NCBI RefSeq assembly: GCF_900187945.1
Contig: NZ_FYEH01000009.1
Location: forward strand, 1 to 64,000
From: Arboricoccus pini
GTDB lineage: Bacteria; Pseudomonadota; Alphaproteobacteria; Geminicoccales; Geminicoccaceae
Direction of reading: 5' to 3'
DNA: 64,000 nt
Under the pieces are notes generated by a model. That model saw only the letters and a program-made list of their open reading frames with translations. It did no database searches and was not told where the DNA came from. Positions within the stretch are counted from its first letter, which is position 1, and each line of letters opens with the position of its first letter. Both the position numbers and the translations under genes were made by a program. Shown here one piece after another: positions 59,093 to 64,000 of this stretch.

Positions 59093-60571
59093 TTGCGCCC
59101 GCTCAACCAAACGACGCTCTCCGGTTTAGGCGACCTTACGGCAGTGCCGACCTATGATCGAGACAATATCAGGGCCGGTATCGCGCATTTAAGCGTGGGT
59201 AATTTCCACCGCGCGCATCAGGCGGTCTTCATCGACCGCTGCCTGGCCCTGCCGGGCCAGGAGGGCTGGGGTATCCTCGGCATCGGCGTCCAGGAAACGC
59301 CGGCCGAGCGCGTCAAGGCCGACGGGCTGCGTCGCCAGGACGGCCTCTATACGCTTACCCTTTTTCCGCCCCGAGGCGCGCCTTCGACGGCGGTCATCGG
59401 CTCCATTGTTGGCTATCTCGTGGCACCGGACGATCCAGGCGCCGTGCTGGACAGGCTGACCGAGGCGGAAATCCGGATCGTTTCGCTGACGATCACGGAG
59501 GGTGGCTACAATATCGATGAGCGGACGGGCGATTTTCGCCTTGATGCGCCCGCCATCGTCCATGATCTCGCCCATCCCGAGACGCCGCGGACGGTCTTTG
59601 GCCTGATCACCGAGGCTCTCCGGCGCCGTAGGCGGGCGGGCACCCCGGCCTTCACCGTCCTTTCTTGCGACAATCTTCGCCATAATGGCGATGTCCTCCG
59701 CAAAGGCATCCTGGCCTTCGCTGGCGCTATTGACCCGACACTGGCGGCATGGATCGGCGCGGAAGCAAGCTTTCCCAACAGCATGGTCGACCGGATCACA
59801 CCCGCCGTGACAGCCGCGGACCGCGAGCGGCTGAATGCGCAGACGGGTATCGACGACGCTGTGCCGATCTTTGCCGAGGACTTCATCCAATGGGTCATCG
59901 AGGACCGGTTCCCGACCGGTCGGCCCGCGCTCGAAAAAGCAGGCGTGATCTTTACGAGCGACGTTGCGGCTTACGAGCAGGTCAAGCTTCGGATGCTGAA
60001 CGCCACCCACAGCATGCTGTCCTACCCGGGACTTCTCCTTGGCCATCGGCTCGTGCATGAGGCCATGGCCGATCCCCGCATTCTTAACTATCTGCGCTGC
60101 TTCCTCGACCACGACGTCATTCCGCTGCTCGAGGCGCCGCCCGGCATGTCGCTCGAAGCCTACCGCGACAGCGTGCTCGACCGGTTCGCCAATCCGGCGA
60201 TCGCCGATCAGCTGGAACGCATAACCTCCGATGGTGCCGCCAAGATCCCGGTCTTTCTGGGTGATACGCTGGCGGCCATTCTCAAGCAGGACGGTGATTG
60301 CCGCCGGCTGGCGTTCCTCCTCGCGGCCTACGTCACTTATCTGGGCGGCCAGGACGAAAAAGGTCGACCTTTCCGGGCCGACGAGCCGCATTTAACGGCG
60401 GGAGACCGGGACCTCATTGCCGCGAGCGATCCCTGCCAGGCCCTACGTATCGATCCATTCAAGGGGCTGTACGTGACGCCGGTCCTAGAGGCCGCATTCA
60501 GGCTCTATCGCCAGCGTTTGCAAGAGGGCGCCGCCGATCGCTGTCTTCGCGAATTACTTCAACCAGCCTAG
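59093..60571 (+). CDS. Mannitol/fructuronate dehydrogenase family protein
   Basis: The 492-residue protein belongs to the long-chain polyol dehydrogenases (MtlK, UxuB/UxaB). GIAHLSVGNFHRAHQAVFID is the N-terminal Rossmann signature; SLTITEGGYNID and SCDNLRHNG are family segments. The catalytic Lys and the Asn-x2-His pair are seen in EQVKLRMLNATHSML. It probably oxidises D-mannitol, D-arabinitol or a related polyol to the 2-keto sugar. The start is a TTG at 59093 with AGGA nine bases upstream, and is uncertain. It is the last gene of the hexitol operon, followed by a strong hairpin at 60643-60678. Confidence 0.91.
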   Translation: MRPLNQTTLSGLGDLTAVPTYDRDNIRAGIAHLSVGNFHRAHQAVFIDRCLALPGQEGWGILGIGVQETPAERVKADGLRRQDGLYTLTLFPPRGAPSTAVIGSIVGYLVAPDDPGAVLDRLTEAEIRIVSLTITEGGYNIDERTGDFRLDAPAIVHDLAHPETPRTVFGLITEALRRRRRAGTPAFTVLSCDNLRHNGDVLRKGILAFAGAIDPTLAAWIGAEASFPNSMVDRITPAVTAADRERLNAQTGIDDAVPIFAEDFIQWVIEDRFPTGRPALEKAGVIFTSDVAAYEQVKLRMLNATHSMLSYPGLLLGHRLVHEAMADPRILNYLRCFLDHDVIPLLEAPPGMSLEAYRDSVLDRFANPAIADQLERITSDGAAKIPVFLGDTLAAILKQDGDCRRLAFLLAAYVTYLGGQDEKGRPFRADEPHLTAGDRDLIAASDPCQALRIDPFKGLYVTPVLEAAFRLYRQRLQEGAADRCLRELLQPA

Positions 60572-60642
60572 TTTCCATCAGCGCTGCGCCTCGAACCATC
60601 TGGTCTGATCCTGGTCTCGTAGACGACAAGAGTTGCCTAAAT

Positions 60643-60678
60643 GCGCCGCATCCTGCCGTTTTCGCGCTGATGCGGCGC
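60643..60678. terminator. Bidirectional hairpin between polyol and hydroxyacid dehydrogenase genes
   Basis: A perfect 10-base stem GCGCCGCATC/GATGCGGCGC with a 16-base loop between two convergent genes. It has no long T-tract, so its strength is uncertain. Confidence 0.6.
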
Positions 60679-60687
60679 CCAGGGAGT

Positions 60688-61593
60688 TCAGCCTAGCGAT
60701 TTCGCGATGTCGATAGCGCCGCGCACCAAGGCCTGCGTCGCTTCGGGCGTGCGGAAGGCCGCATGCGGCGACAGCGTGGCGTTCTCGAGGCTGGCCAGGG
60801 GATGGCCCGCTGGCAATGGCTCGGTCTCATAGACATCGAGGGCGGCGTGGAAAAGATGTCCGCTTTTGAGCGCCTCGACCATCGCCGCTTCGTCGATCAC
60901 CGCACCGCGCGCCGTGTTCACCAGCAGGCAGCCTGGCTTGAGCTTGGCCAGCATGGCGGCGTCGACGAAGTGTCGGGTTTCGTCCGTCAGCAGTAGATGG
61001 ACGGATAGGACGTCGCTCTCGGCTACGAGGGTTTCAAGTTCGACGAAGGTCACGTTCGGCACATCACGCTTGGTCCGGTTCCAGGCAATGACCTTCATGC
61101 CGACGCCAGCGCAGAGGCGCGCCATCTCAGTGCCGACGCCACCGACGCCTAGGAGACCCACGGTCTTGCCCGTGAGCTGAGGTCCCTCGACGCTGAGCCA
61201 GCCGCCTTTGCGCATGCCGCGGTCCATGGCGGCGATGCCGCGCGCGCCTGCCCACATCAGCGCGAAAGCATGTTCGGCCACGGCCGTGTCGCCATAGCCC
61301 TTGATGGTGTGGACCTTGATGCCGGCTGCTTCCAACTCATCGACATGCATGTAGCTGCGGGCACCCGTCCCTAGGAAGACGACGTTCTTGATCGTCTCGG
61401 CGGCAACCAATGCCGAGGTTGGTAGGAAGGTGTGATCGTCGATGATGTAGTCATAGCCCCGGCAGATCTTCGTGATTTCCCCGGCGGGCACATCGCTGAT
61501 CTCGCGTAGGACGACTTCTGGATCGCCGTCCCGGCCGACCGAACGGTAGATGTCGGCGAGACCATCGCTCGCATCCAGAAACAAGCCTTTCAT
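60688..61593 (-). CDS. D-2-hydroxyacid dehydrogenase, NAD-binding
   Basis: The 301-residue protein has the D-isomer 2-hydroxyacid dehydrogenase layout: a short N-terminal catalytic part, then the NAD-binding domain with GLLGVGGVGTEMARL, the catalytic Arg in NTARGAVIDE, the Glu in DVYETEPLP, and the His in LSPHAAFRT. Members reduce 2-keto acids such as glyoxylate, hydroxypyruvate or phenylpyruvate. It stands alone, convergent with the polyol operon and divergent from the ABC binding-protein gene at 61879. It may belong to that transport system, for example for an aromatic or hydroxy acid, but this is a guess from position. The ATG at 61593 has GGAGTAGGATCTC upstream. Confidence 0.9.
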   Translation of the reverse strand: MKGLFLDASDGLADIYRSVGRDGDPEVVLREISDVPAGEITKICRGYDYIIDDHTFLPTSALVAAETIKNVVFLGTGARSYMHVDELEAAGIKVHTIKGYGDTAVAEHAFALMWAGARGIAAMDRGMRKGGWLSVEGPQLTGKTVGLLGVGGVGTEMARLCAGVGMKVIAWNRTKRDVPNVTFVELETLVAESDVLSVHLLLTDETRHFVDAAMLAKLKPGCLLVNTARGAVIDEAAMVEALKSGHLFHAALDVYETEPLPAGHPLASLENATLSPHAAFRTPEATQALVRGAIDIAKSLG

Positions 61594-61690
61594 GAGATCC
61601 TACTCCTTTAGTTGATGAATAGTGCTACCGCCCCGGGTGCCCGGCGAGGCGCTGGATTAAGTGGCAAGCTTTTTGCTCTGATCGTGAAGA

Positions 61691-61706
61691 CCGAGAGAAC
61701 TCTCGG
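61691..61706. promoter_or_regulatory. Palindrome CCGAGAG-AA-CTCTCGG in a divergent promoter region
   Basis: A perfect 7-base inverted repeat with a 2-base spacer, about 98 bases upstream of the hydroxyacid dehydrogenase start and 173 bases upstream of the ABC binding-protein start. It is a candidate regulator site; the regulator is unknown. Confidence 0.4.
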
Positions 61707-61878
61707 AAGTCATCTCGACTGCTGTGTTTTTCCATGTAACAGAGCAGGAATATAAAGTATAGAGAAACGAAAAGGCAGGGCTGGACTAGGTGGGACTTTA
61801 GGTAACCCTGACCAGAATCTGTATATTCGTCGTATTCGACTGGTATTCTCCCGATATCGATTTACCAAGGACTTAGGG

Positions 61879-63141
61879 ATGCGACCGAAAAAACTGAGAA
61901 GCTGGGGTTACTCTACCGCCGCTGGCATTGTAGCGGGCGTCTTCTGCATGACGCTGGCACAACCCTTCGCGCATGCCGCCTCGCCGGTGGAAGATCCGAT
62001 GGGAGTCATCCGAATTCCCAAAGGCGCGCCAGTGCAGATCGGCGCCTATTGGGTGATTTCCGGGCCTGACACGGCTCTGGGCGAGGATTCGGTGCGTGGC
62101 GCCAAGATCGCCATCGCGGACTTGGGCGACAAGGTTCTGGGCCACCCGGTCAAGCTGAACGTCGAGGACGACCAATGCACGCCCGAGGGCGGACAGACGG
62201 CCGCCACCAAGCTGGCCGCAAACCCGAACACGGTGATCGTTCTGGGCCCGGCCTGCTCCAGTGCCGCCACGGCCGGCGCGCCTATTCTCTGGAATGCCGG
62301 AATCAGCAGTATCGGCACCGCCTCGACGGCACCCTCGCTTACGGCCGCCGATCGCAAGCCCGAACTGGCGGGCTTCCTGCGAACCATCTACAGCGACGCC
62401 CAATCCGGCGCCAATGACGGCAAATGGCTCTATAAGGAGGCCGGCGCCAAGACGATCGTGACGATCAACGATGGCAGTCCCTACAGCTCTGAACTTGCCC
62501 GCGTTACCGGTGAGAGCTTCATCAAGGAAGGAGGTAAGGTTCTTTCCGCTGAGGCCATTCAGCCTACCGACGTCGATCTGAAGCCGCTGCTGACACACAT
62601 CGCGACCCTCAAGCCCGACAAAATCTACGCGCCGCTTTTCGTGGCCGCGACGGCACAACTCTTGCGCCAGGTCAAAGAAACTCCCGGCCTTGAGAATGTC
62701 GAGGTCATCGGCGAAGGCGCTCAGGCGGCCGGCGCCTTGATCGAGGCCACCGGTCAGGCGATCGTCGGCTTCAAGCTCGCCTATCCGGATGTCTCGCCCG
62801 ATGCCATGGGCAAGGGCTATCCGGGGTTCCTTGAGAAGTACAAGAAGATGTTCGGCGAGGCACCGATCAGCGGCTATCACGCCAACGCCTATGATGCGGC
62901 CGTGCTCGCGGTCAAGGCCATCGAGCAAGTGGCCAAGCAGGGTGACGACGGTGCGCTCTATATCGGCAAGAAGGCGCTCCATGACGCCCTCTTCACCATC
63001 AGCTTCGAGGGCATGGGCGGCACCGTGAAGTGCAATCAGTATGGTCAGTGCGCCCAGCTCAAGTCGGCGATCTACCAATATGTCTCGGCCGATCCCGCGA
63101 CGTTCTCGATCGGTACCAATCCTAAAAAGATCTGGCCCTAA
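61879..63141 (+). CDS. Branched-chain-type ABC transporter substrate-binding protein (second importer)
   Basis: The 420-residue periplasmic protein has a signal peptide at about 1-34 (basic MRPKKLR, hydrophobic core, cleavage near AHAASP). The mature part has the Leu/Ile/Val-receptor pattern: IGAYWVISGPDTALGEDSVRGAKIAIAD, VEDDQCTPEGGQTAATKL, VLGPACSSAATAGAPI and the YHANAYDAAVLAVKAIEQV C-terminal element. An isolated pair of cysteines near the end (VKCNQYGQCAQL) is shared with some aromatic or amide-binding members. The gene starts a second importer operon, and a terminator-like hairpin separates it from the permease gene. It differs clearly from the 14667-15872 protein. The ligand is unknown. 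Confidence 0.91.
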   Translation: MRPKKLRSWGYSTAAGIVAGVFCMTLAQPFAHAASPVEDPMGVIRIPKGAPVQIGAYWVISGPDTALGEDSVRGAKIAIADLGDKVLGHPVKLNVEDDQCTPEGGQTAATKLAANPNTVIVLGPACSSAATAGAPILWNAGISSIGTASTAPSLTAADRKPELAGFLRTIYSDAQSGANDGKWLYKEAGAKTIVTINDGSPYSSELARVTGESFIKEGGKVLSAEAIQPTDVDLKPLLTHIATLKPDKIYAPLFVAATAQLLRQVKETPGLENVEVIGEGAQAAGALIEATGQAIVGFKLAYPDVSPDAMGKGYPGFLEKYKKMFGEAPISGYHANAYDAAVLAVKAIEQVAKQGDDGALYIGKKALHDALFTISFEGMGGTVKCNQYGQCAQLKSAIYQYVSADPATFSIGTNPKKIWP

Positions 63142-63154
63142 GCGATTTCCTCCT

Positions 63155-63187
63155 CGGGCGCTACCGACCACGGTCGCGCCCGGTTTT
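63155..63187 (+). terminator. Hairpin with T-tract between binding-protein and permease genes
   Basis: CGGGCG (63155-63160) pairs with CGCCCG (63177-63182), with inner ACCG/CGGT pairing, followed by GTTTTT. It probably causes partial termination so that the binding protein is made in excess of the permease. Confidence 0.7.
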
Positions 63188-63211
63188 TCAGACATGCGGA
63201 GCGCGTAGCGG

Positions 63212-64000
63212 ATGGCAGTCCAGATACCTGAAGACCGGCTCAAGATCGCGCGCTTGTCGCGGATCAGCATCGTCGATGTTCTGCTTTGGGCGCTCAGGAT
63301 CGGCGTGCTCGGGGTCGTGATTGCCGGCACGATCGGTACGTTGATCAATGGCCGCTACGGCTGGACTCAATGGGTCGACTTCGTCGTCTTCGGCCTGACG
63401 CTGGGCAGCATCTACGCCCAGATCGCCCTGGGCTACACGATGGTCTATGGCGTTTTGCGTCTCATCAACTTCGCCCACGGCGATTTCATGATGAGCGGCG
63501 CCTTTTCCGCCTTCTTTGTCGCCAACGCGTTCTACCGCTCCGGCTTCCTCGAGAGCCATCCGGTGCCGGCCCTCCTTTGCATTCTCATAACGTCGATGAT
63601 CGTCTCGACCGCGGTAGCCCTGCTGGCCGAGCGCTTTGCCTATCGTCCGTTCAGGCGGGTCGTGGGGCTGGCGCCGCTGATCTGCGCCATCGGCGTCTCC
63701 TTCTTCCTGCAGCAGACCTTCCGGGGCATGTTCGGCTCTTCCATCCGCGCCTATCCCGATCCTTCCTGGCAGCGTGCCACGATCTCGTTTCTGGGCATCG
63801 AAGTACAGGCGGTCGAATTATTGGTGATCGGTCTTGCCGTCCTCTTCATGATCGGCCTCTACCTGATCGTGCAATACACCAAGATGGGCAAGGCGATGCG
63901 CGCCGTGGCCGAGGATGGCGATGCCGCCGCCCTCATGGGTATCGACGTCGACAAGGTCGTGGTCTTCACCTTCATGTTGGGCGGTGCCATGGCCGGCATC
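63212..64000 (+). CDS. Branched-chain-type ABC transporter permease, LivH type (partial, runs off the window)
   Basis: The frame opens with ATG at 63212 (weak ribosome site GCGTAGCG) and continues to the last base, giving 263 residues without a stop. After a 30-residue cytoplasmic start it shows LivH landmarks: FGLTLGSIYAQIALGYTMVY, GVLRLINFAHGDFMMSGA, LAERFAYRPFRR, APLICAIGVSFFLQ and the cytoplasmic TKMGKAMRAVAEDGDAAAL loop that contacts the ATPases. Five or more membrane segments are visible. It completes the second importer together with the binding protein upstream; the remaining permease and ATPase genes are expected to the right of the window. Confidence 0.9.
   Translation, partial: MAVQIPEDRLKIARLSRISIVDVLLWALRIGVLGVVIAGTIGTLINGRYGWTQWVDFVVFGLTLGSIYAQIALGYTMVYGVLRLINFAHGDFMMSGAFSAFFVANAFYRSGFLESHPVPALLCILITSMIVSTAVALLAERFAYRPFRRVVGLAPLICAIGVSFFLQQTFRGMFGSSIRAYPDPSWQRATISFLGIEVQAVELLVIGLAVLFMIGLYLIVQYTKMGKAMRAVAEDGDAAALMGIDVDKVVVFTFMLGGAMAGI

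Overview
The window is about 64 kb of GC-rich DNA. Gene content, operon style (TGATG and ATGA stop/start overlaps) and family relationships suggest an alphaproteobacterium, probably of the Rhodospirillales/Rhizobiales type. That assignment is inference, since no rRNA or housekeeping marker is present. At about 31.2-35.1 kb lies a complete replication and partition module: an iteron origin, a RepA-type initiator, ParA and ParB. The window is therefore most likely part of a large plasmid or chromid. A pantothenate kinase gene (coaA) sits close to the module and would favour a chromid if it is the only copy.

Left arm (1-31 kb): a dense catabolic island for cyclic amides (lactams, hydantoins, oxoproline-like compounds). 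It holds three complete pairs of ATP-dependent hydantoinase/oxoprolinase subunits (hyuA/hyuB at 4.1-8.0, 10.6-14.6 and 20.7-24.6 kb) and a set of genes for a biotin-dependent carboxylase made of separate subunits beside a LamB/YcsF (PxpA) protein (24.8-29.1 kb). It also holds a class III and a class IV aminotransferase, a two-domain nitrilase protein, two dehydrogenases, a branched-chain-type ABC importer with its binding protein, a cupin, a BASS-type permease and a GntR regulator. The same palindrome, TGTGATCACA(G), occurs exactly four times by my reading, each time in the promoter region of one of these operons. This points to one regulon, probably controlled by the GntR protein encoded in the middle of it. 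A decayed LysR gene lies at 29.1-29.4 kb.

Middle (31-45 kb): repA (-), iteron origin, parA-parB (+), a DUF2332 protein, coaA (-), a LysR regulator translationally coupled to a hybrid histidine kinase (-), a fused two-half CydDC-like ABC exporter (+), and a small lipoprotein.

Right arm (45-64 kb): first, a GMC oxidoreductase with a sodium:solute symporter and its small membrane partner. Next, an XRE-cupin regulator divergent from a glxB-glxC-glxD-glnT-glxA cluster (split glutamate-synthase-like enzyme plus type III glutamine synthetase; the same gene set is used in N-methylglutamate synthesis). In this cluster the AraC-type regulator is fused in frame to a DUF2630 protein. Then comes a DeoR-regulated hexitol/tagatose operon (sugar kinase, GatZ, sorbitol/galactitol-type SDR, mannitol-dehydrogenase family enzyme), a D-2-hydroxyacid dehydrogenase (-), and the start of a second branched-chain-type ABC importer whose permease gene runs off the end of the window.

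No tRNA, rRNA, CRISPR array or intact insertion sequence was recognised.
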